Positions 1 to 5,538 of a stretch of DNA of 5,538 nucleotides are shown piece after piece. The first letter of the stretch is position 1; each line of letters begins with the position of its first letter. The notes beneath the pieces are model-generated. The model had not been told where the DNA came from, did not search any database, and saw only the letters and a list, made by a program, of their open reading frames with translations. The DNA is from Acidobacteriota bacterium. Its GTDB lineage: Bacteria; Acidobacteriota; UBA890; WLXD01. The stretch spans positions 1 to 5,538 of the forward strand of contig JACZXM010000238.1 of the NCBI GenBank assembly GCA_022571615.1, read 5' to 3'. Made by a program: the position numbers and the translations under genes.

Positions 1-1
1 C

Positions 2-2515
2 ACCCAGGAGACGTTCACGACGTTGCCGACCCAGAGCCGCAGCTTCGTCATGTTCGCGGCTCTGCTGCCCGGCGTGATCGGCAACCCGAGCAGTGAGTCG
101 ACGGCGTCGGATTCGCTGTACATCAATGGCCAAGACGACAACAACAACTCCTTCAACATCGACGGCGCCGATAACTCCGACGATGTGATCGGCGCCCGCG
201 CCGGGGCGCAGACGCGAACGGCGATCGAGGCGATCCAGGAGTTCCAGATCATCACGACGCAGTTCGACGCCGAGTTCGGCCGCACCCAGGGCGGCGTGCT
301 CAACGCCATCACCAAGAGCGGCGGCAACCGCTTCAGTGGTTCCGGCTTCTACTACTTCCAGGACGACTCGCTCGACAAGAAGAACTTCTTCACCGAACGC
401 AACAACGCCGACAAGCCCGAGGTCCGCACCACCTCGTTGGGCGGCACGCTGGGTGGTCCGATCATCAAGGACAAGTTGTTCTTCTTCGGTAGTCTCGAGC
501 GCACCAAGCCGAACCAGGGGGTTTCGCGCTCCTTCTCCACGCGGCCCGACCTGAACTTCACCACCACCGAGGACAACCTGCTGCAGAACTGGATGACCAA
601 GCTCGACTGGCAGGCGTCACAAAACCACAAGTTTGCCGCCCGCTTCCTGCGCGAGTACTCGCCGCAGCTGAACCAGATCATCGGCGGGACTACGACCCTG
701 GAGTCGGCGCGAGAAGAGGACGACACCGATACCAGCTTCGTGGGCACTCTCGACAGCGTCATCGGCGACCAAGGGTTCAACAACCTGCGGATTTCGAACA
801 CGCGCGAGGATGTTTCCTTCGCCAACCCCGGCTACAACAACAACGGGCAGAACTTCGCCGCGCAGCGAAACCTGCCGGTACTCCAGGACCGGGACACGGT
901 GCGGGAGGGAGCCAGTGACGTCGCTCAGTCGCGGATCAATGATTCGGTGCAGTTCGACGACACGTTCTCTTACTACGCCGGCAATCACGATGTGCGCGTC
1001 GGTCTTCAGTGGTCGCGGCGCAAGGAGGAGTTCTTCAACTCCGGCAGAGCCAACGGCCGGTTCAGTTTCGACACCGACACGCCGTTCGACGCCAACGTTC
1101 TCGCACTGTACCCGGAGAGCTTCAGCGTCCGCTGCTGCAGCGAGACGACGGCGCCCATTCCGAGCAACAAGGTGTTCGGCGCCTTCATCCAGGACAACTG
1201 GCGGCCGATCGAGAACCTGACGCTCAACCTCGGCCTTCGTTACGATCGTGAGAGCATCACTCCGGGCGACAACAACAACATCGCTCCGCGCCTCGGCTTC
1301 AGCTGGGATCCTTCCGGCAGAGGCACGACGGTGGTCCGTGGCGGCTTCGGCCGCTTCTACGAGCGCTACCAACTGGGCTTCTTCGCCGGGGCCTCCTTGG
1401 ACGCGATCACCGGCACGGGCGGCTTCCTCACGCGCATCCCGGGGTCGGGCTCGGACAAGCAGTTGTTCATGGACATCGCCCAGGCCAACGGCATCACGAC
1501 CATTCAGGGGCTGGCCGATTTCCTGATCGCCGGGCTCGGAGGTGGAGCGCCGATCAACACGTTCCCGAGTGTGCTGAACCCCGACCGGGTCAACGCCCGT
1601 GCCGACACGTTCACCATCGGGGTGGAGCACTCGCTGAGCTCCGACATCGCGTTGAGCGCCGACCTCATCCACACCGAGAACAAGGACGTCCTCGTTCGCT
1701 TCGACCTGAACCCGTTCTCTAGATCGCAGGGCGGACGGCCCAACATCAGCATCTTCCAGGGCCAGCCGATCACCATGGGCTCGATCTCGACGGATGGCAA
1801 CTTCGGCCACAGCACGTACAACGGCCTGCAGTTATCGTTGCGTCGACGCTTCACCGACTCTCCGATCGGGCGCATCCAAGCGCGCCTTTCCTACACCTAC
1901 AGCATGCAGGAGGGCAATTCTCCGGCCGGTCGTTCTGGCACCCGGTTCCAGTCGCGCACCGAGACCGGCTACAACTTCGACACCGGAGAGTTTCTCGGCG
2001 CACCGGTGAATCTCAACCTCGACAATCCGGGCAACAAGAACCAGCCTTCGTCGTGGCAACGAGACCACAATCTGGTCGTGAACTGGGCCTGGTACGTACC
2101 GGGGACGGGGACGGGGCGCTCGAGTGGCTTGCTGTTCTCAGGCATCTTCCGCTACATGAGCGGCAGCCGCTATACGCCGCAGCTGTTTTCGCGGCTCGAT
2201 AACAACAACCGGCAGATCGCGCCGGCGGGCACCTATGGTCCCAACAGCACGTCGGACATTGCCCTCGGCCCGATCACGACCGACGGGACCGTGAACAGCG
2301 TAGAGAGGCCCAACTTCGTCCGCCTTGACCTGACCCTGCGGTATAAATTGCAGGTGAAGGACTTCGGGGTGACGGCGATCTTCGATGTGTTCAACGTCAC
2401 CAACCGCACCAACTTCAACCGGCGAACTTCGTTCGTCACGAGCTCGAGCTTCCGGATTCCGAGCTCCGCTCTCATTCCGACGCAGCTTCAACTCGGTCTG
2501 CGGGTGGACTTCTAG
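2..2515 (+). CDS. Oar-like TonB-dependent outer-membrane receptor, 5'-truncated
   Basis: This is a TonB-dependent receptor of the Oar/carboxypeptidase-regulatory-like type, an outer-membrane beta-barrel that imports or binds large substrates using energy from TonB. The frame is open to the left edge, and 837 residues remain. Counting from the first full codon, residues 1-112 are the plug, with LPTQSRSF (8-15), NIDGADN (52-58), FDAEFGRTQG (88-97) and ITKSGGN (103-109). The hinge LGGTLGGPIIKDKLFFFGS follows (about 146-164). The rest is barrel strands, including DNWRPIENLTLNLGLRYD near 398-415. The protein ends LGLRVDF, with the terminal Phe expected of a barrel recognised by the BAM assembly machine. 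The signal peptide, the usual N-terminal carboxypeptidase-regulatory-like domain and any TonB box lie outside the window. The TTG at 23 is mid-domain and is not a start. The only cysteines are the adjacent pair 378-379. The substrate is unknown. Family assignment is firm; the Oar subtype is likely. Confidence 0.94.
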   Translation, partial: TQETFTTLPTQSRSFVMFAALLPGVIGNPSSESTASDSLYINGQDDNNNSFNIDGADNSDDVIGARAGAQTRTAIEAIQEFQIITTQFDAEFGRTQGGVLNAITKSGGNRFSGSGFYYFQDDSLDKKNFFTERNNADKPEVRTTSLGGTLGGPIIKDKLFFFGSLERTKPNQGVSRSFSTRPDLNFTTTEDNLLQNWMTKLDWQASQNHKFAARFLREYSPQLNQIIGGTTTLESAREEDDTDTSFVGTLDSVIGDQGFNNLRISNTREDVSFANPGYNNNGQNFAAQRNLPVLQDRDTVREGASDVAQSRINDSVQFDDTFSYYAGNHDVRVGLQWSRRKEEFFNSGRANGRFSFDTDTPFDANVLALYPESFSVRCCSETTAPIPSNKVFGAFIQDNWRPIENLTLNLGLRYDRESITPGDNNNIAPRLGFSWDPSGRGTTVVRGGFGRFYERYQLGFFAGASLDAITGTGGFLTRIPGSGSDKQLFMDIAQANGITTIQGLADFLIAGLGGGAPINTFPSVLNPDRVNARADTFTIGVEHSLSSDIALSADLIHTENKDVLVRFDLNPFSRSQGGRPNISIFQGQPITMGSISTDGNFGHSTYNGLQLSLRRRFTDSPIGRIQARLSYTYSMQEGNSPAGRSGTRFQSRTETGYNFDTGEFLGAPVNLNLDNPGNKNQPSSWQRDHNLVVNWAWYVPGTGTGRSSGLLFSGIFRYMSGSRYTPQLFSRLDNNNRQIAPAGTYGPNSTSDIALGPITTDGTVNSVERPNFVRLDLTLRYKLQVKDFGVTAIFDVFNVTNRTNFNRRTSFVTSSSFRIPSSALIPTQLQLGLRVDF

Positions 2516-2539
2516 TCCGCCTCTTACAGCCCAGGAGAC

Positions 2540-2579
2540 AGGCCGGCCGGCGCCACTAGCGCTGGCCGGTCTTTTTCTT
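2540..2579 (+). terminator. Rho-independent terminator of the TonB receptor gene
   Basis: The arms AGGCCGGCCGGCGC (2540-2553) and GCGCTGGCCGGTCT (2559-2572) pair over 14 bp with two G-U wobbles around the loop CACTA. The tract TTTTTCTT runs through 2579. It starts 24 bases after the receptor stop codon. This strong intrinsic terminator should separate the receptor transcript from the downstream small gene. Confidence 0.88.
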
Positions 2580-2604
2580 GCGGCTGCCGGCAGACGTCTC
2601 GAGC

Positions 2605-2622
2605 CCGGGGACCGCTCCCCGG
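2605..2622. repeat. Perfect 7-bp inverted repeat in intergenic region
   Basis: CCGGGGA (2605-2611) and TCCCCGG (2616-2622) are perfect inverted copies around CCGC. No T-tract follows on either strand, so it is unlikely to be a second terminator. It could be a transcript hairpin or an operator upstream of the small secreted-protein gene. In GC-rich DNA a repeat this short may also be chance. Confidence 0.4.
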
Positions 2623-2658
2623 TGCCTATTGCTTAACCGCGGCATCGCCGGATAGCCT

Positions 2659-2675
2659 CGCGTCGATGAGACGCG
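2659..2675 (+). repeat. Possible 5'-leader hairpin before the small secreted-protein gene
   Basis: CGCGTC (2659-2664) and GACGCG (2670-2675) form a perfect 6-bp stem with loop GATGA, extendable by a T-G pair. It ends 12 bases before the ribosome-binding site of the gene starting at 2705, and its loop holds the in-frame ATG at 2666. If transcribed, it could shield that upstream ATG or affect translation. No riboswitch or known leader family is recognised. Confidence 0.3.
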
Positions 2676-2687
2676 GTTGGCAGGCTG

Positions 2688-2697
2688 AAGGAAAGGG
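2688..2697 (+). promoter_or_regulatory. Ribosome-binding site deciding the start at 2705
   Basis: AAGGAAAGGG is purine-rich and matches the Shine-Dalgarno core, ending seven bases before the ATG at 2705. The alternative in-frame ATG at 2666 has no such site and would put 13 mostly polar and basic residues in front of a clear signal peptide. The 2705 start is therefore preferred. Confidence 0.7.
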
Positions 2698-2704
2698 ACG
2701 AGCG

Positions 2705-3208
2705 ATGAACAAACACCGGGTGATCATGCCGGCCGTCTTGCTGCTGGCGGCCGCGGTCCCGGCTCAGGAGTTCGGCTCCTGGGAGGTTCTGTATGCGGCG
2801 CCGGGGGAGTTGCTGGTGGCGAACGCAGCGGCGCAGTTTCGGGGCCGGGCGGAGCGCCCCATGATCTATTTGCACTGCAAGGACGGGACTCCGCGCGTGT
2901 TCATGAAGCCGGCGCCAAGGATCCTGCGCCTGCAGTTTGACGACGGCAAGCAGTTCCAGGGGCGCTTCGTGGAGCAGACATTCGGCTTCGAGACCGACGA
3001 CGAGGGTAAGTTGGTGGAGCGGACCATCGACACCAACGTGCCACCACTCAAGGGCCTGAACGACCCTCGGCAGTTGATCGAATCCATGCAACAGCACGAG
3101 CGGTTGTACCTGCGGGCCGGCCCTGGAGCGGAGCGCAACCACTTCGAGCTGGCGGGGCTATCGCAGCTCCTGGAGCGGGTCAACGACCCCTGCTCGCGGA
3201 AAGACTGA
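2705..3208 (+). CDS. Small exported protein of uncertain family
   Basis: This is a 167-residue protein with an apparent Sec signal peptide: basic MNKHR, the hydrophobic stretch VIMPAVLLLAAA, and likely cleavage after VPA at residue 20. The mature part looks like a compact alpha/beta domain. It has a strand with Cys58 (MIYLHCKDG), FDDGKQFQGRF (78-88), a charged middle segment, RLYLRAGP (133-140), and a closing FELAGLSQLLERV before Cys163. The two mature cysteines could form a disulfide in an oxidising compartment. The order of a Cys strand, an FDDG-type turn, a strand, then an F-x-L-x-GL helix and a terminal Cys faintly recalls small exported proteins such as the type VI-associated VasI/TagO family. 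That is a pattern impression, and no type VI genes are present. A periplasmic or secreted location is likely and the function is unknown. It follows the receptor gene, but a terminator lies between them. Confidence 0.8.
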   Translation: MNKHRVIMPAVLLLAAAVPAQEFGSWEVLYAAPGELLVANAAAQFRGRAERPMIYLHCKDGTPRVFMKPAPRILRLQFDDGKQFQGRFVEQTFGFETDDEGKLVERTIDTNVPPLKGLNDPRQLIESMQQHERLYLRAGPGAERNHFELAGLSQLLERVNDPCSRKD

Positions 3209-3213
3209 TCTCC

Positions 3214-4746
3214 CTACCGACAACCGGCCGGAGCCTGGTAGACCTGGGCCCAGACCTCGGGCACGAGCGCGATTCCGATCTGCTGAGCGTCATCCCAGGC
3301 CGCCAGCGCGTCGCGCTCCTGCCCTGCGTCCATGAGAGCGAGGATTTGCTCCCGGTACCAATCGGCGGCGCTTGCGCCAAGCCCGCGGGCGCGCTCCAGG
3401 AGCTCGAGCGCCTCGGCACTGGGTCCCTGGCGACGAGCGATCTGCGCCAGGCTCACCAGGGCGCGGGGATCATCGGGGTTCTTTCGGAGCGCCGCTTCGT
3501 ACTGCGGCCGGGCGAGGGCGAGCTTCCCGGCGTCCAGATGCCCATCTCCGCTCAGCCGATGGCCGCGGGCGTCGGTCAGGGCCTTGAAGCGGGCGAGAGT
3601 TTCCGCGGCTCCGGGCCGGTCTCCGGCGCGGCGAAGGAGGTTGCCCAGCAAGAAGTAGCCGTCGGGGAAATCAGGGTGGCTCTGGATCAACGACTTTGCT
3701 TCGCGGAGTGCGTCTGCGGTCCTGCCCAGGCGTGAGAGCAGGTTCACGCGCAGGCTCTTGGCCTGGGTAACCAGGTCGCCGCTGAGGCGCCACAGATCAC
3801 CGGGCCGGACTCCGGGTAGCCCGGTCGGCACCCCGTCCATTCGCGCCACGGCGAGCTCCACGTCCGCTAGCGCTCCCTTCAGGTCGCCGGTGAGCGAGCG
3901 ATGACGGGCTCGTTGCACGTGGGCGGTGGCATTGTGCGGCCACCGGCCAAGGATTGCGTCGACCTGCTCGAGCATCGCCTCGAAGCGCGTGAGGCGTTCG
4001 TATCGTTCGGTCAGCGCCAGTCGTGCCGGCAGGAAACCCGGGGCTCGGGCAACGGCGCGCTGCAGGCTCGATAACGCGCCCGAGGGATCCTGGAGGCGAA
4101 AGCGAGCGGTGGCGAGAACGAGCAAGGTCTCGGCGTTGTCCGGTTGCAGATCGGCCGCCCGCCCGAGAAAGTCGGCTGCCCGGCCGGGCTGGTCGCGGTC
4201 CAGAGCGATGATTCCGCGGCGGAACGGTGGCAAGCCCCAGGAGGGCGCCAGCTCGGAAGCGCGCTCGAACAGGATGTCGGCGGCCTCGAGCCGGCCCACC
4301 TGGTAGCACAGATCAGCGCGAAAGAAGGAGATCGGAGGATGGTCGGGGCGCTCGCGCTCGGCGGCCCGGAGCGCAACGTCGGCGTCGGCGAACCGGCGCA
4401 GGGTCAGATAGGCCTGGCCCAGGACGAACTGTACGGCGCCGATACCACCGCTGCGGTCGCGCGCCATCTCCAGATCCGGTATCGCCGCCTCGATCTGGCC
4501 GGCGAGGAATCGGGCCTGCCCGAGCAAGTAGCGAACCTCGATGTTGTCCGGCGCCTTCTCGGACGCGGCGCCAAGCGCCTCGATCGCCGTCTCGTACTCG
4601 CCCGCCTGCAGCGCCTCCCTCCCACGCTGGAGCTGCTCAGCGACGGTCTGGGGGGTCGCGGCAAGGAGCGGCAGGCAAACGGCCAGGCTCGCCACCGCCA
4701 GCAGCCCGCGGGGCATGGAGCGTGGGTAGGGTCGACCCCGTTTCAT
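3214..4746 (-). CDS. Exported tetratricopeptide-repeat (TPR) protein
   Basis: This 510-residue protein is built almost wholly of TPR helical hairpins, a scaffold for protein-protein binding. It starts with a basic n-region and the hydrophobic stretch LLAVASLAVCLPLLAA (15-30), so it is probably exported by Sec; the Cys at 24 is not in a good lipobox. TPR units can be followed from about residue 36 (GREALQAGEYETAIEALGAA) to about 492. There are roughly 10-12, with recurrent A-x-x-x-L/F-x-x-A and terminal P-D/P-x-N turns such as APDN, QPDN and NPDD. The spacing is less regular around 300-330 (VPTGLPGVRPGDLWR). The start at 4746 is chosen because its ATG overlaps the TGA of the upstream ASPIC gene (ATGA) and GGACAGG lies just before it. 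The longer frame to 4962 adds 72 Arg/Gly/Pro-rich residues that are a shadow of the ASPIC gene. An alternative ATG at 4716 has a weak ribosome-binding site. It probably works with the ASPIC protein in the periplasm. No catalytic domain is seen. Confidence 0.9.
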   Translation of the reverse strand: MKRGRPYPRSMPRGLLAVASLAVCLPLLAATPQTVAEQLQRGREALQAGEYETAIEALGAASEKAPDNIEVRYLLGQARFLAGQIEAAIPDLEMARDRSGGIGAVQFVLGQAYLTLRRFADADVALRAAERERPDHPPISFFRADLCYQVGRLEAADILFERASELAPSWGLPPFRRGIIALDRDQPGRAADFLGRAADLQPDNAETLLVLATARFRLQDPSGALSSLQRAVARAPGFLPARLALTERYERLTRFEAMLEQVDAILGRWPHNATAHVQRARHRSLTGDLKGALADVELAVARMDGVPTGLPGVRPGDLWRLSGDLVTQAKSLRVNLLSRLGRTADALREAKSLIQSHPDFPDGYFLLGNLLRRAGDRPGAAETLARFKALTDARGHRLSGDGHLDAGKLALARPQYEAALRKNPDDPRALVSLAQIARRQGPSAEALELLERARGLGASAADWYREQILALMDAGQERDALAAWDDAQQIGIALVPEVWAQVYQAPAGCR

Positions 4747-5387
4747 GGCCTGTCCAGAGCGCGGGGTCGTTCCGGCGCTCGGGCGATCACGCCACGTTCC
4801 TGGTCGATGACGACCGTGCCGCTGGCAACCTCGTGCAGCAGGGTGGTGCCGCCATCGGGCCAGCGGATCTCGAGCTCCTGGGCCTGGCCGCCGGGAAGAT
4901 ACACCACCAACCGTGCGTCGTTGGTGCCCAGGTATCCGTCGCCGCGGTGCAGCTCTAGCCACTGTTCGAGATCGCCGCTCTTGACGCGGACCACACTCCC
5001 GAGCGCGCTCCTGTTGGCGCTACGCCCGATGAGCGTCAGGGTCAGAGACGGGAACCGCATGGTGGTCTCGTTGGCCAGCAACTCCGGGCCGACGTCCATG
5101 TGGGTGATGAGCAGATCGAGGTCGCCGTCGTTGTCGTAATCGGCTGCGACTGCGGTGCGCGAGGTGAGCTCGAGCTGCAAACCTGCGCCGGCCTGGGCGC
5201 CGACCTCGTCGAAGGCCGGCGCCCCGGTCTCTCGCAGACGGTTCAGGAACAGCAGGTTACGCTGCCCGAATGGCTCCAGCCCGCGACCGGCGAACTTCCA
5301 TACGCCGCCGAAGTCCAGGCAACCGCCACCGAAAACCATCCCACCGGCCAACGCCAACATGCAACACTTCTTCAGCATTTTGCCCAT
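4743..5387 (-). CDS. Short ASPIC/UnbV (CRTAC1-type) protein with lipoprotein-like leader
   Basis: From the ATG at 5387 this is 214 residues. Residues 1-23 look like a lipoprotein signal: basic MGKMLKK, a hydrophobic stretch from Cys8, then FGGGC with Cys23 (a weak lipobox, Gly at -3). After a short linker, QRNLLFLN (42-49) and the acidic loop DYDNDGDLDLL (83-93) match the last FG-GAP-type repeat, whose Asp residues 83, 85, 87, 89 and 91 are placed to bind calcium. The ASPIC/UnbV domain follows (about 115-195), with GSVVRVKSG, HRGDGYLGTNDARL and LEIRWPDGG. Family members usually carry a long FG-GAP propeller before this point; here nearly all of it is missing. An extracytoplasmic structural or binding role is likely, and the precise function is unknown. 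The stop overlaps the TPR start by ATGA, implying coupled translation. The start is supported by AAGGAG nine bases upstream, but the frame is open to the right edge, so a longer protein is possible. Confidence 0.78.
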   Translation of the reverse strand: MGKMLKKCCMLALAGGMVFGGGCLDFGGVWKFAGRGLEPFGQRNLLFLNRLRETGAPAFDEVGAQAGAGLQLELTSRTAVAADYDNDGDLDLLITHMDVGPELLANETTMRFPSLTLTLIGRSANRSALGSVVRVKSGDLEQWLELHRGDGYLGTNDARLVVYLPGGQAQELEIRWPDGGTTLLHEVASGTVVIDQERGVIARAPERPRALDRP

Positions 5388-5538
5388 CGATTCGAACTCC
5401 TTGAAAAACAGTCTGCGCTCCGCCTCGCCCGAGATCACCACTTGGCCGCCCACGGGGTCGAACAGCCTGAAGCGAAGGCCCAACTGGCCCGGACCCTGCA
5501 ACAGAACCTCCACCGTTGCCTCCGAACCGATGGCAACA
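5388..5538 (-). other. Open frame upstream of, and in frame with, the ASPIC gene; possible N-terminal part or separate fragment
   Basis: Read right to left, 50 codons run from the window edge to the ASPIC start with no stop and in the same frame. They have a G/C-rich third position and plausible protein character (EVLLQGPGQLGLRFRLFD, then GGQVVISGEAERR and LFFKEFES), like strands of a beta-sandwich. No family is recognised. Either this is the N-terminal side of one longer protein, in which case the lipoprotein-like leader would be internal, or it belongs to another gene joined here by recombination or assembly. The GTG at 5513 is not supported as a start, since no ribosome-binding site was seen. 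Confidence 0.4.
5397..5402 (-). promoter_or_regulatory. Strong ribosome-binding site before the ASPIC gene
   Basis: On the minus strand AAGGAG lies nine bases before the ATG at 5387, inside a locally AT-richer stretch (about 5388-5412), as expected of an untranslated leader. This is the main reason to start the ASPIC gene here. The same six bases would encode Lys-Glu if the open frame further upstream were translated. Confidence 0.6.

Noticed and set aside
23..25. TTG as start of the receptor gene
   Set aside because: It falls inside the conserved plug segment (TLPTQSRSF), and the frame continues to the left edge, so the gene is truncated by the window.
617..1810. 397-codon minus-strand open frame inside the receptor gene
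   Set aside because: It is antisense to a clearly identified TonB receptor, has no recognisable domain and is the kind of long shadow frame that high G+C creates.
2629..2657. Possible promoter TTGCTT, 17-base spacer, ATAGCC
   Set aside because: The -10 match is poor and nothing else supports it. The promoter of the small gene cannot be placed from sequence alone.
2666..2704. Earlier ATG for the small secreted protein
   Set aside because: It has no ribosome-binding site, lies in a hairpin loop and places polar residues before an otherwise complete signal peptide.
4747..4962. N-terminal extension of the TPR protein by 72 residues
   Set aside because: The extension is Arg/Pro/Gly-rich, lies within the ASPIC gene in another frame and would bury the signal peptide. 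The ATGA start at 4746 explains the data better.
4144..5139. 331-codon plus-strand open frame opposite the TPR and ASPIC genes
   Set aside because: It spans two well-supported minus-strand genes, its composition is Arg/Ala/Gly-rich and no motif is visible.

Overview
The window is GC-rich DNA (about two thirds G+C by eye) carrying four protein genes. None of them is an RNA, insertion sequence, CRISPR or phage element. The best taxonomic guess is an Acidobacteriota-like or similar environmental Gram-negative bacterium. That rests on an Oar-type TonB-dependent receptor lying next to an ASPIC/UnbV (CRTAC1-type) protein and an exported tetratricopeptide-repeat (TPR) protein, which from general knowledge is a typical combination in that phylum. 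It is an inference from gene content only.

Layout. The left edge cuts into the plug domain of a large outer-membrane TonB-dependent receptor on the + strand (ends at 2515). A strong rho-independent terminator (2540-2579) follows. Next is an intergenic stretch with two further small inverted repeats, then a short gene (2705-3208, +) for a 167-residue exported protein of uncertain family. Its stop lies five bases from the stop of a minus-strand gene, so the two halves of the window converge tail to tail. The minus-strand half is a two-gene operon read right to left: a short ASPIC/UnbV-domain protein with a lipoprotein-like leader (4743-5387), then a 510-residue exported TPR protein (3214-4746). 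The two reading frames overlap by an ATGA. The ASPIC frame stays open to the right edge, so its true N-terminus is uncertain.

How the genes may work together. All four products carry export signals or are outer-membrane proteins by family (the receptor's own N-terminus is outside the window). A cell-envelope function is therefore likely: the receptor would import or bind a large substrate, and the ASPIC and TPR proteins would act outside the cytoplasm, with coupled translation suggesting a shared job. No substrate can be read from the sequence. The terminator and the opposite orientation show that the four genes are not one transcript.

The most unusual point is the right end. A lipoprotein-like leader with its own strong ribosome-binding site is joined almost directly to the C-terminal part of a protein family that normally carries a long N-terminal FG-GAP propeller. 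It could be a real minimal protein, a recombined gene or an assembly junction.
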